51,795 nt of DNA, taken from CAMDPA01 sp050186055 (GTDB taxonomy: Bacteria > Pseudomonadota > Alphaproteobacteria > Rhizobiales > Hyphomicrobiaceae). The stretch's first letter is position 1. Each line of letters starts with the position of its first letter. The stretch spans positions 1-51,795 of the forward strand of contig JBFWYV010000001.1 of the NCBI GenBank assembly GCA_050186055.1, read 5' to 3'. A program made the translations under genes and the position numbers. The notes beneath the pieces are model-generated. The model made no database searches and was not told the DNA's origin. It worked only from the letters and a program-made list of their open reading frames with translations. Of the stretch, positions 33,618 through 41,901 are shown piece after piece.

Positions 33618-34774
33618 TGAATTGCCTTCTTTAAGACATCGACGACCATATCCAGTTCATCGTCCGTCATCCGTGGGAACAGTGGAAGCGTGATTGCTTC
33701 GTCATAATAGCGCTCCGCTTGAGGAAACATGCCGGCTGTGAACCCCAGCCTCCGATACCACGGCTGCATATGCACGGGTATGTAGTGCACGTTGACGCCT
33801 ATTCCGCCGGCACGCATCGCCTCGAACACGTGTAGCCGGGACTTTCCGATCGCTTCGAGATCCAGTCGCACAACGTAGAGATGCCAGGCTGAGTTGGTAT
33901 CGGGATGCTGCCAAGGTGTGCGCAATGGCAATTGGCCAAGGCGTTGATTATAGCGTCCAGCCAGTTCGCGCCGCCTCGCGACGAATGCATCGAGGCGATT
34001 AAGCTGGCTGAGGCCCAGCGCCGCTTGCATCTCATTCATTCTATAGTTGAAGCCGAGGTCAATCTGTTCATAGTACCACGGACCGTGACTTTCGAATTCC
34101 ATTTCGCGCGCATCGCGCGTGACGCCGTGCGAGCGAAATAGATTGAGCCGTTCGTATATAGCGCGGTCGTTTGTGAGGGCGACGCCGCCCTCGCCAGTAG
34201 TAATGATCTTAACAGGGTGAAAACTGAATACGGTAATATCGGCTTCGCGACATGAGCCGATTGGTGCTCCTAAATACTCGCCTCCGATAGCATGCGAGGC
34301 ATCCTGCAGAATGCGAAAGCCGTATTCATTCGCCAGCGCCCGGATGCGATGCATATCCGCAGATTGACCAGCAAAATCCACAGGGACAACCACCTTTGGA
34401 AGCGCTGCTCTTCTTGCTCGTGCGGATGCAAGCTTTGCCTCGAGTGCATCCGCGCACATGCAGTAAGTTTGAGGATCGATGTCGACGAAATCGACTTGCG
34501 CTCCAACATAAAGTGCACAATTAGCCGACGCAACAAACGTATTGGGTGTGGTCCAAAGCAGATCTCCCGGGCCCAATTCAAGAGACAAGCAGGCAATATG
34601 CAACGCCGCCGTCGCATTGGAGACGGCCACAGCCCAGTTGGCCGCGCAGCGCTTTGCAATCGCTTCCTCGAATTGAGGAATGGTCGGACCGCTGGTCAAC
34701 CAGTCCGAATTGAGAACGCTCTTGACCGCCTCAATATCATCCAGGTTCGTATCTTGACGCCCGTATGGGATCAT
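33614..34774 (-). CDS. pseC: UDP-4-amino-4,6-dideoxy-L-AltNAc transaminase
   Basis: This PLP-dependent aminotransferase of the DegT/DnrJ/EryC1 family has 386 residues. It opens IPYGRQDTNLDDIEAVKSVL, which fits PseC. It carries DLLWTTPNTFVASANCALYV and the PLP lysine in TVFSFHPVKIITTGEGGV. It aminates C4 of the product of PseB, using glutamate. It has 4-bp overlaps with both pseB and pseF, showing the usual B-C-F order. Confidence 0.93.
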   Translation of the reverse strand: MIPYGRQDTNLDDIEAVKSVLNSDWLTSGPTIPQFEEAIAKRCAANWAVAVSNATAALHIACLSLELGPGDLLWTTPNTFVASANCALYVGAQVDFVDIDPQTYCMCADALEAKLASARARRAALPKVVVPVDFAGQSADMHRIRALANEYGFRILQDASHAIGGEYLGAPIGSCREADITVFSFHPVKIITTGEGGVALTNDRAIYERLNLFRSHGVTRDAREMEFESHGPWYYEQIDLGFNYRMNEMQAALGLSQLNRLDAFVARRRELAGRYNQRLGQLPLRTPWQHPDTNSAWHLYVVRLDLEAIGKSRLHVFEAMRAGGIGVNVHYIPVHMQPWYRRLGFTAGMFPQAERYYDEAITLPLFPRMTDDELDMVVDVLKKAIQ

Positions 34775-35778
34775 TGAAGTGCAATCCTGTTGAACTCACG
34801 GATTTCCGGTATGCTGAGAAAATGCGGATTTGAACCCGAATCATAACCAAAGCCCTGCTCGACGACACTACCGGTTTCGCCCAACCCATTGCGCGAATAA
34901 TCTACATCGACGTGATGAAAACGGATCGTCGGCTTTATTACAAAATGATCGGGAAATCGCAAAGTGAGGTGCGAATCATCTGGAGGGCACATGACCTCAT
35001 GAAGTTTTTCGCCGGGACGAATGCCGATTACTTTCTGTCTGATATTCGGAGCCATGGCGGTGGCCAGCTCATTGATGCGAACAGATGGAATCACAGGCAC
35101 GAACAACTCTCCGCCGTGCATGCGTTCAAAGGACTTCATCACGAATTCAACGCCCTGCTGAAGCGAGATCCAGAAACGTGTCATGCGAGTATCCGTGATG
35201 GGTAGGTGATCGGTGCGTTGGCGTATTAGGCTCTCGAAAAGCGGAACTACGGAGCCGCGAGAACCAACGACATTACCGTAGCGAACGACGGAAAAGCGAG
35301 TTCTGTGGCCCCCCGCCATGTTGTTGGCAGCTATGAACAATTTGTCTGAAGCCAGCTTCGTCGCACCGTATAAATTGATCGGTTGCGCCGCCTTGTCTGT
35401 TGAAAGTGCAATCACCTTGTCCACATTCGATTGAAGCGAGGCACGGATTACATTTTCAGCGCCATGGATGTTGGTCTTGATGCACTCCATGGGATTATAT
35501 TCGGCAGCCGGAACTTGTTTCAGCGCTGCTGCATGAACGACGAGGTCGATGCCCCTCATTGCCGTCGTCAGGCGATCAGCATCTCGCACGTCGCCGATGA
35601 AAAAGCGCATCGAAGACGCATCGAACAATCGCTGCATCTCATATTGTTTAAGTTCATCTCGCGAATAGACGACAACGCGACGTGGCCGGTATTTATCGAG
35701 TAGCGTGCGAACGAATTTTCGCCCGAAAGAGCCTGTGCCGCCAGTAATAAGGATATTTCTATCGTCGAACATTTTCAT
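34771..35778 (-). CDS. pseB: UDP-N-acetylglucosamine 4,6-dehydratase (inverting)
   Basis: This extended SDR of about 335 residues catalyses the first committed step to pseudaminic acid: 4,6-dehydration of UDP-GlcNAc with C5 inversion. It has the Rossmann motif ILITGGTGSFGRKF (about residues 9-22), VVYSRDELKQYEMQ, VVHAAALKQVPAAEYNP, and the catalytic STDKAAQPINLYGATK. The start at 35778 (MKMFDDRN) gives the normal PseB length; a start at 35898 would run into the neighbouring SDR gene. It heads the Pse branch 50 bp after the PtmA-like SDR. Confidence 0.94.
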   Translation of the reverse strand: MKMFDDRNILITGGTGSFGRKFVRTLLDKYRPRRVVVYSRDELKQYEMQRLFDASSMRFFIGDVRDADRLTTAMRGIDLVVHAAALKQVPAAEYNPMECIKTNIHGAENVIRASLQSNVDKVIALSTDKAAQPINLYGATKLASDKLFIAANNMAGGHRTRFSVVRYGNVVGSRGSVVPLFESLIRQRTDHLPITDTRMTRFWISLQQGVEFVMKSFERMHGGELFVPVIPSVRINELATAMAPNIRQKVIGIRPGEKLHEVMCPPDDSHLTLRFPDHFVIKPTIRFHHVDVDYSRNGLGETGSVVEQGFGYDSGSNPHFLSIPEIREFNRIALQ

Positions 35779-35828
35779 CTCATCTGTAAGCGTTTGGCAA
35801 AAACGCAAACCTTCATTGGCGGTAGCTA

Positions 35829-36671
35829 CTACCACACACTGCGGCCGCCATCCATCACGATGTTCTGGCCGGTCATGTAGCTCGACGCGTCCGAGCACAG
35901 GAACTGGACAATCGATCTGTACTCGTCCTTGTGCGCCATCCGGCCCATCGGGATCAGTCGGTGCAGCCGCTCCGTGAAGGCGTCAGGCTGACCGTTGAAC
36001 ACGCCGCCCGGAGACAGCGCATTGACGCGCACGCCCTTGTCGGCCCAGTAGGTCGCAAGATACTTCGTCAGGCCCACAAGCCCATGCTTGATGACCGAGT
36101 AGGTGACGGGCTTCACCGGCTGTTCGGCTTCGGCAGTCACGTTGTCCTGCCGGTAAAGTCGCTGGTCGGGCGCGATCACGCCGAGGTCCGACGCAATATT
36201 GAGAATCACGCCGTCGCCGCGCTCGGCCATGGCGGCCCCGAACACCTGCGCGCATAGCATGGCGCCGGTCAGGCCGACCGCGATCTCCAGGTTCCACTGA
36301 TCGAGGGCAAACCCCTCGAAGCGGGAGGCATGCATCAGGCCGGCGGCCGATGTGACCTTCGGATCGATGGCGGCATTGTTGACCAGGATGCCGACCCCGC
36401 GCCCGTCGCGCGTGAGCCGCTCGTTAAGGGCCGCAATCGATGCGGCCTGACAGACATCGAGCGCTGCCGCCATGCAGGTGGCCTTGGGCACGATTTCCTT
36501 CACGAACACGGCGGCATCGGCAGCGCTCGCCTCGTTGAGATCGCTCAGCACCACAAAAGCGCCGGTCTCGGCCAGCGCTGCCGCATGCTGACGGCCGAGT
36601 AGCCCGCCCGCACCCGTGATCAAGGCCGTGCGCCCTGTGAGATCGTAAGGCTTGGGAAGAATGGGCCTCAT
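35829..36671 (-). CDS. PtmA-like SDR family oxidoreductase
   Basis: This classical SDR has about 280 residues. The cofactor motif TALITGAGGLLGRQHAAALA has the spacing seen in PtmA of Campylobacter flagellin-glycosylation loci. NNAAI, the catalytic Ser-Tyr-Lys (NIASDLG and TYSVIKHGLVGL) and the C-terminal SSYMTGQNIVMDGGRSVW are also present. PtmA-type enzymes act in nonulosonate loci, so it probably reduces or oxidises an amino-sugar intermediate. The start was taken at 36671 after GGAGAG; Met codons at 36677 and 36728 are alternatives. The substrate is unknown. Confidence 0.82.
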   Translation of the reverse strand: MRPILPKPYDLTGRTALITGAGGLLGRQHAAALAETGAFVVLSDLNEASAADAAVFVKEIVPKATCMAAALDVCQAASIAALNERLTRDGRGVGILVNNAAIDPKVTSAAGLMHASRFEGFALDQWNLEIAVGLTGAMLCAQVFGAAMAERGDGVILNIASDLGVIAPDQRLYRQDNVTAEAEQPVKPVTYSVIKHGLVGLTKYLATYWADKGVRVNALSPGGVFNGQPDAFTERLHRLIPMGRMAHKDEYRSIVQFLCSDASSYMTGQNIVMDGGRSVW

Positions 36672-36699
36672 GCACATATCTCTCCGGATCGTTGTCACA

Positions 36700-37461
36700 T
36701 CATGCGCGGAGCTGACCACCGTCCGCAACCATCACCGTGCCGGTGATGAAAGCGGCGCGCGGCGAAGCGAGGAATGCAACTGCGTCCGCCACTTCTTCGG
36801 GCATGCCCAGCCGCGCAAGCGCCACCTCTCGTGTCAGCATGTCCTCGACGCTGTCGCGGTTCTCGGCCAGCTTGTGTGCCCAGGTTCCGCCTTCGAACAG
36901 GATATTGCCGGGCGCCACGGCATTGATCCGTATACCATCTCGAGCCAGTGGCCTGGCAAGACCTCGTACCGTCGCATTGAGCGCTGCCTTGGCCGCGGAG
37001 TAGGTTACCGGTGCGCCAAGTGCGGCGAGGCCGCAGATTGAGGAGACCGCAACGATCGACCGGTCGCCCTCGCCGTTGCGCATCAAGGGGCGCGCGGCAG
37101 AAATCGTGCCGGTGGTCGCAAACAGGTTGAGGTCCATTACCCGTCGCCACTCGGCGTCCGTCTCGTTGCCGGGCGGCACCGAGGCGCCGCTGCCGACGTT
37201 GCACACCAGGATATCGAGACGTCCCCAGCGTGCACCAACGTCGTCGATGAGCCAGTGCGTCTCGGCATCGTTTTGTACGTCTGCTTTGTGAATCGATACG
37301 TCAGCCGCAATGGAGGCCTTGGCTCGCTCCAGCCCTTCTCCGTCGCGGGCGTTGAGCGCGACCTTGCAGCCCTCGCGCGCCAGCGCCGACGCAATGGCAA
37401 GGCCGATCCCCCGACTTGCCCCGGTCACGAGTGCGACTTTGCTGGCAAGGCCGAGATCCAT
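36700..37461 (-). CDS. SDR family oxidoreductase
   Basis: This classical SDR has 253 residues. It shows VALVTGASRGIGLAIASALA, CNVGSG in place of the common NNAG, the catalytic Ser and Tyr-Lys in AVSSICGLAALGAPVTYSAAK, and a C-terminal MVADGG. It is one of three SDRs between the NeuB-fusion gene and pseB. Its gene begins one base after the stop of the sugar isomerase gene, so the two are probably co-translated. The reaction is not predictable; context suggests a free or nucleotide-bound sugar. Confidence 0.82.
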   Translation of the reverse strand: MDLGLASKVALVTGASRGIGLAIASALAREGCKVALNARDGEGLERAKASIAADVSIHKADVQNDAETHWLIDDVGARWGRLDILVCNVGSGASVPPGNETDAEWRRVMDLNLFATTGTISAARPLMRNGEGDRSIVAVSSICGLAALGAPVTYSAAKAALNATVRGLARPLARDGIRINAVAPGNILFEGGTWAHKLAENRDSVEDMLTREVALARLGMPEEVADAVAFLASPRAAFITGTVMVADGGQLRA

Positions 37462-38334
37462 TCAGGCACCCGCCGCGATCCAGCCCAGCACCATGTCCTG
37501 GTAGCGCGCGAGGGCACCGGCGTGATCGCCGTCGGCCGCACGCGCCGTTTGCAGCACGTAGTTGCCGGCATAGCCGTTCTGCTCAAGCAGCCGGATGGCG
37601 CGGCCAATCTCTGCCGCTCCGGTCCCAAGCGGCACGGTTGTTCCGCCGCGCACGCGGTCTTTCACATGCACATGCGCGATCCGATCGGCGTAGGCCACGA
37701 TCTCTTCGCCGCAATCGTAGCCGAGCGCCGCACTGTTTCCGATGTCGTAGTTGATGGCGTACGCCTCGGCCGGCAGCCGTTCGATGAAGTGCCTCAGCGT
37801 GTCGGGCGCGTAGTCGGATTCGAACGCCACCAGGACACCGCGCCGGCGTAGATCCGCGGTCCGCTCTGCCAGGACGTCGACGAGCACGGCCTCCTGAGCC
37901 GCAGTCTCCAGCGATCCGTTGTCGACCAGCGGCACCACGACGGTGCCAACGCCTAGCGCTGCAGCAGCGTCGATCACGGTGTCGAACTCGGCAATCAAAG
38001 CATCCCGCTCGGACCCCGCTACTTTCCAGAACGGTGCCTGCATGAACAGGTCGCCGGTCAGTGCAGCGACGCTGATGCTGTTTTGTGCAGCGAGCGCGCG
38101 GATCTCCTGCCGGCCGCCGTCCGTCATGATTGGGTTCTCGGACAGGTGGTCGTGGTCGAGCGTCCATTCGATCAGCTTGAGCCCAAGCCGGGCCGCGCCC
38201 GGAAATTCAGCCTCCCAATCATCCCACGGGAACGCCTGGATCTTGCCGTCGACCAGCGGTGACAGCCGCCCTTGCATGAAGCCGAGGCGCTCCGCCGTAG
38301 GTCGCTTCGCGCGCGTTGAAGTGTTGGCGGTCAC
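37462..38334 (-). CDS. TIM-barrel sugar (phosphate) isomerase/epimerase
   Basis: This AP-endonuclease-2/xylose-isomerase-like TIM-barrel protein has about 290 residues. It opens LGFMQGRLSPLVDGKIQAFP and continues LIEWTLDHDHLSENP. Likely metal ligands lie in VAFESDY (Glu), INYDIGNSAALGYD (Asp), AHVHVKDRV (His) and a C-terminal acidic position. The GTG at 38334 overlaps the upstream SDR stop as GTGA. It probably isomerises or epimerises a free sugar for the second nonulosonate-like branch. A second barrel of the same broad fold is fused to the NeuB protein encoded at 39.8-41.8 kb. Confidence 0.8.
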   Translation of the reverse strand: MTANTSTRAKRPTAERLGFMQGRLSPLVDGKIQAFPWDDWEAEFPGAARLGLKLIEWTLDHDHLSENPIMTDGGRQEIRALAAQNSISVAALTGDLFMQAPFWKVAGSERDALIAEFDTVIDAAAALGVGTVVVPLVDNGSLETAAQEAVLVDVLAERTADLRRRGVLVAFESDYAPDTLRHFIERLPAEAYAINYDIGNSAALGYDCGEEIVAYADRIAHVHVKDRVRGGTTVPLGTGAAEIGRAIRLLEQNGYAGNYVLQTARAADGDHAGALARYQDMVLGWIAAGA

Positions 38335-39101
38335 GTCACCAGCCCCTTTGCCGTCCAGCCGCCATCGATTATGATCTCCTGGCCGGTCATGTAGGCCGAG
38401 GCATCGGACGCCAGAAACAGCGCCGCCCCGACGAGATCGTCCGGCTCGCCCCACCGATCGAGAATGGTTTGCCGCCGCCGCTGTGCATTGAGCGCCGGGT
38501 CGCGATAGCTCGCATCCGTCATCGCCGTATGCACGTAGCCCGGCGCCAGAGCATTGACCCGAATCCCGTCGGCGGCAAGATCGACCGCAAGCGCGCGCGT
38601 CAGGCCCGTCAGGCCCGCTTTCGCCGCCACGTACCCTGGATTGCCGGGAAAGCCGCGGCTCGAATTGATGCTGGTGACGTTGACGATAGACCCGCGGCCG
38701 GACGCCTTCAGGAGGCGTCGCGCCGCGAGTACTGTCGCATAGACTGAGACCAGATCGGCCTCCAGTGTCGTTCGGAACCGCTCGATCTCCTCGGACGGCG
38801 AGCCGTTGCTCGGTCCCAATGAGATGCCGGCCGCGTTGATCAGAACATTGAGTTGCCCCGCATCCGCGCCGATCGTCGAAAAAGCAGCCTCGACTGCAGC
38901 AGGATTGGAAACATCGCAGGAAAAGGCTTGCACGCCTTCAGAGCCGGTGCCGCTGCGGCTGAGCCCATAGACCCGCGCGCCTGCCGTGGCTAGCCCGGCA
39001 GCGATCACCGCACCGATCCCGCGCGATGCGCCGGTGACTGCGGCGGTACGGCCGGCCAGCCCGAACCGCTTGGCGAGGGCGTCAGCCGGTGCGTCAGGCA
39101 T
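38331..39101 (-). CDS. SDR family oxidoreductase
   Basis: This classical SDR has 256 residues. It shows TAAVTGASRGIGAVIAAGLA, INAAGISLG, VTSINSSRGFPGNPGYVAAK with the catalytic Tyr-Lys, and the ending SAYMTGQEIIIDGGWTAKG. The ending is closely similar to that of the PtmA-like SDR, so the two may be paralogues. It overlaps the cytidylyltransferase by 8 bp and the isomerase by 4 bp, placing it firmly in the nonulosonate-like branch. The substrate is unknown. Confidence 0.84.
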   Translation of the reverse strand: MPDAPADALAKRFGLAGRTAAVTGASRGIGAVIAAGLATAGARVYGLSRSGTGSEGVQAFSCDVSNPAAVEAAFSTIGADAGQLNVLINAAGISLGPSNGSPSEEIERFRTTLEADLVSVYATVLAARRLLKASGRGSIVNVTSINSSRGFPGNPGYVAAKAGLTGLTRALAVDLAADGIRVNALAPGYVHTAMTDASYRDPALNAQRRRQTILDRWGEPDDLVGAALFLASDASAYMTGQEIIIDGGWTAKGLVT

Positions 39102-39816
39102 AGCCGTAGCCCCGCATGATGACCTCGCACAGCTTGATGTCTTCGATCCTGTCGATCTGGAACATCTTGTGGCGTTCCATCAGGTAGAACCCGATCCGAC
39201 CGCCCAGCCGATTGTTGTTCTCGCGCAGCAGGCTTGGAGGGAAGACATAGAAGGAGCCGTTCTCCAGAAAACGGCGCTCGATCTCCTGCCGTCGCCGGCG
39301 CGTGCGATAATCATAGTTGACCGCCTCGGCTTGCCCGTCCTTGTCGAGCCGCCAGTTGAAGAAATCCTCCACCTCGCACACCGACAGCAAGCTGTCGTAT
39401 CCTTCGCGCTCATAGAGTTCGAGCGCGTCCGAAAGGTCGTTGGGCCCGCGGACCGGCGACGTCGCCTGCAGCGCCACGATCCGCGTGAACGGACCTTCTG
39501 TTGCCTCCACGCTGTCGAGCGCATGCCGCCACGCCGACTCGGAGGTCGCCGTGTCGCTGGAGATCGCGTCGGGACGTTTGATGCCGATGGCGCCATGGGC
39601 GCAGGCGACATCGAGGATCTCATCGCTGTCGGAGGAAAGCACTACGACGTCGATGCCCTTGGCATCGCGCGCCTGTTCGACGGTCCATGCAATCAGCGGC
39701 TTGCCGCAGATCTCGAGAAGGTTCTTGCGCGGTATGCCTTTCGAACCGCCTCGCGCGGCGATCACCGCCAGCGTGCGCTGCGGACCGGCGTCGCGCCGGC
39801 GAACTTGCGCCGTCAC
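39094..39816 (-). CDS. Second CMP-nonulosonate synthetase (acylneuraminate cytidylyltransferase family)
   Basis: This CMP-sugar synthetase has 240 residues. Signatures are AVIAARGGSKGIPRKNLLEI, CGKPLIAWTVEQA, SSDSDEILDVACAHGA and IVALQATSPVRGPNDL. It is clearly distinct from the PseF encoded at 32.9-33.6 kb: the basic loop reads GIPRKNL rather than RIHKKNI, and there is an Arg-rich insertion after YDYRT. It would activate the product of the NeuB fusion with CTP. Its 4-bp overlap with the NeuB-fusion gene supports a shared pathway. The sugar may be legionaminic-like or something new. Confidence 0.88.
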   Translation of the reverse strand: MTAQVRRRDAGPQRTLAVIAARGGSKGIPRKNLLEICGKPLIAWTVEQARDAKGIDVVVLSSDSDEILDVACAHGAIGIKRPDAISSDTATSESAWRHALDSVEATEGPFTRIVALQATSPVRGPNDLSDALELYEREGYDSLLSVCEVEDFFNWRLDKDGQAEAVNYDYRTRRRRQEIERRFLENGSFYVFPPSLLRENNNRLGGRIGFYLMERHKMFQIDRIEDIKLCEVIMRGYGYA

Positions 39817-41771
39817 AGCCTGCCCTCCAGCCGCGCCAGTGCGGTCCAGAAGCCTTCGCCCATGTTCTTGTGCCCCTGCCAGATCTCGGGGATGAAGGAT
39901 GCGCCCGGAGCATGCTCGGCCAAGGTCTTGCCGAGCGCATCGAAATCAATCTCGCCGTCCTCGATTTGCAGACCCTCGCCGTCCAGCCCCTTGGCATCGC
40001 CCAGATGAAGATGCGCTGTATGCGGACCAAGCGCCGCGAGCCCTTCCAGAAAATCGAAGCCGAAATGATTGGATGCAAGCCGGGTATGCGAGATGTCGAC
40101 ACACATCCTCAATCCGGTTCTGGCACAGAATGCCGCCGACTCCTCGGGGAAGATGAAGATGTTCTGATGTCGTTGCCCGCCGAAGTGCCATGGGAACGGC
40201 GCCATCGTCTGCGGGATCAGCTCGACGCCCGTCATGTCGAGTTCGCCGAGGCTCATCTCGAAAATGTCGTAGCGCCGCGCTTTCTCGTCGGCGGGCAGCG
40301 GCGCGTCGCGCGTGAAGCCGCCTACATTGGCGACGATCATCGGCCGCTCCGTACGCGGGAAGAAACGCTTCAATCCGCGCGTGATGTCGATCACGCGCTG
40401 CGTCTCTTTGATCGAGATCTGCCGTTCCTCTTCGTCTGGCGTCGCCATATCCATCAGCCGGCTGCCGGCGAACAGCTCAGGTGCATGGACGACGAAACCG
40501 ATTTCGTAGGTCCCTTTGAGATAGTCGGCCGGGTCGCGGTCCATGTCCTGGTAGCTCAGGTGGAACTCGATCAGATCCGGCCGGCAGATCTTCAGAAAAC
40601 GCTCCGTATCGTGATAGCGCACCGGCACCCCCCACGGGCGGCTGAACGTATAGGCGCGCGCCTTGTCGCCGCCCGCCTCCAGGTCGGAGGCAAAGAAGTA
40701 GTCGTCCTTGCGCATCGCCCGTGTCAGGGTGCGGCCGACCAGCCGCGGCATCGCCAGCGGCGACACGCCCTGGCCCGGGCTGCGCACTGCGATGTCGCCT
40801 TCGCCAATCACGGCACCGGCTTCAAGGTCACGAGCCGCCACGAGGCTCTTGGCCAGGTTCTCGCGGTTGATGAGTTCGCCCTGGCTCAGTCTGCGCTCGC
40901 CCGCATTGCTCTCGGCTGCGCCATCTCCCATCGCCGCTTCGATTTCGCGAATGCCGCTGACCAGCGTCGAGAACTCGGCCGGCTCCAGGCTCGCGGCGTG
41001 ATCCGGTCCCTCCATGGTCCTGTCGAGCGTGATGTGACGTTCGATGATCGATGCGCCGAGCGCGACTGCGGCCTGCGATACGGCGACCCCGCGCTCATGC
41101 CCCGAATAGCCGACGGGCATGTGCACCTGCGCAAGCTGCCGCATGAAGCGGAGGTTGATATTGTGGAATGCGGCCGGATACGTGCTCTGGCAATGCAGCA
41201 GCGCATACGCGGCGCCGCGCTTGTCCAGATAGTCCGTAACCGTCGTGATTTCTCCGATCGTGCTCATGCCGGTCGACAGGATCATCGGCTTTCCCGTCGC
41301 CGCGATCACTGTGAGCAACGGCAGGTTCGTCAGATCGGCCGACGCCACCTTGAAGGCGGCAACGCCGAACCCGTCGAGCACCGCCACGCTCGCCGGGTCC
41401 CATGGCGTGCAGAGATAGGTGATGCCGGCTTGTTCGCAATAGGCCGCGAGGCGTTGGTGATCCGCGGTCCTGAGCTCGAATCTGCGCAGCAGATCGAGCG
41501 TGTATTCGACGGCAAGATCATCCTCGCGGCCTTCCAGCGTCGCGGCCCGATAGACCTGATCCAAATGCCGCATCTGGAACTTGGCGCAGTCGGCGCCCGC
41601 CGCGATCGCAGCATCCACCAGCGCGATCGCCCGGTCGAAGTCGCCGTTGTGATTGTTGCCGATCTCGGCGATCACGTAGCAGGGATGGCCAGGACCGACG
41701 GTACGCGGACCGATTTTCAGCTCGGCACGGCCTTTGTCCGCCCGCGAGCCGTTGGCATTGCCGTCCATCAT
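39813..41771 (-). CDS. NeuB-family nonulosonate synthase fused to a TIM-barrel sugar isomerase
   Basis: This is a 652-residue fusion, nearly twice the normal NeuB size. Residues about 30-270 are a NeuB synthase: VIAEIGNNHNGDFD, FQMRHLDQVY, CTPWDPASVAVLD, STGMSTIGEI and VGYSGHERGVAVSQ. Residues about 300-365 are a SAF domain (SLVAARDLEAGAVIGEGDI). Residues about 375-650 are an AP-endonuclease-2/xylose-isomerase-like barrel. Likely metal ligands there are Glu517 (GVELIP), Asp559 (MCVDISH), His587 or His589 (AHLHLGDAK) and Glu629 (FIPEIW). One protein could therefore isomerise a sugar and condense it with phosphoenolpyruvate. The exact substrate is unknown. NNHNG and HERG differ from the PseI motifs and are nearer NeuB/LegI. 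Confidence 0.87.
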   Translation of the reverse strand: MMDGNANGSRADKGRAELKIGPRTVGPGHPCYVIAEIGNNHNGDFDRAIALVDAAIAAGADCAKFQMRHLDQVYRAATLEGREDDLAVEYTLDLLRRFELRTADHQRLAAYCEQAGITYLCTPWDPASVAVLDGFGVAAFKVASADLTNLPLLTVIAATGKPMILSTGMSTIGEITTVTDYLDKRGAAYALLHCQSTYPAAFHNINLRFMRQLAQVHMPVGYSGHERGVAVSQAAVALGASIIERHITLDRTMEGPDHAASLEPAEFSTLVSGIREIEAAMGDGAAESNAGERRLSQGELINRENLAKSLVAARDLEAGAVIGEGDIAVRSPGQGVSPLAMPRLVGRTLTRAMRKDDYFFASDLEAGGDKARAYTFSRPWGVPVRYHDTERFLKICRPDLIEFHLSYQDMDRDPADYLKGTYEIGFVVHAPELFAGSRLMDMATPDEEERQISIKETQRVIDITRGLKRFFPRTERPMIVANVGGFTRDAPLPADEKARRYDIFEMSLGELDMTGVELIPQTMAPFPWHFGGQRHQNIFIFPEESAAFCARTGLRMCVDISHTRLASNHFGFDFLEGLAALGPHTAHLHLGDAKGLDGEGLQIEDGEIDFDALGKTLAEHAPGASFIPEIWQGHKNMGEGFWTALARLEGRL

Positions 41772-41901
41772 CGCGTCCTCTCACGCGGTTGCAGTCTCGG
41801 GTCCCGGCGACGCCACGGTTCGATGCGCAATTGCAGGCCCGCGCCCATGGCGCAGGCCGCGAACGCCTGCCTTGCGCCGCAACACCGACCCGCCGGCACC
41901 G

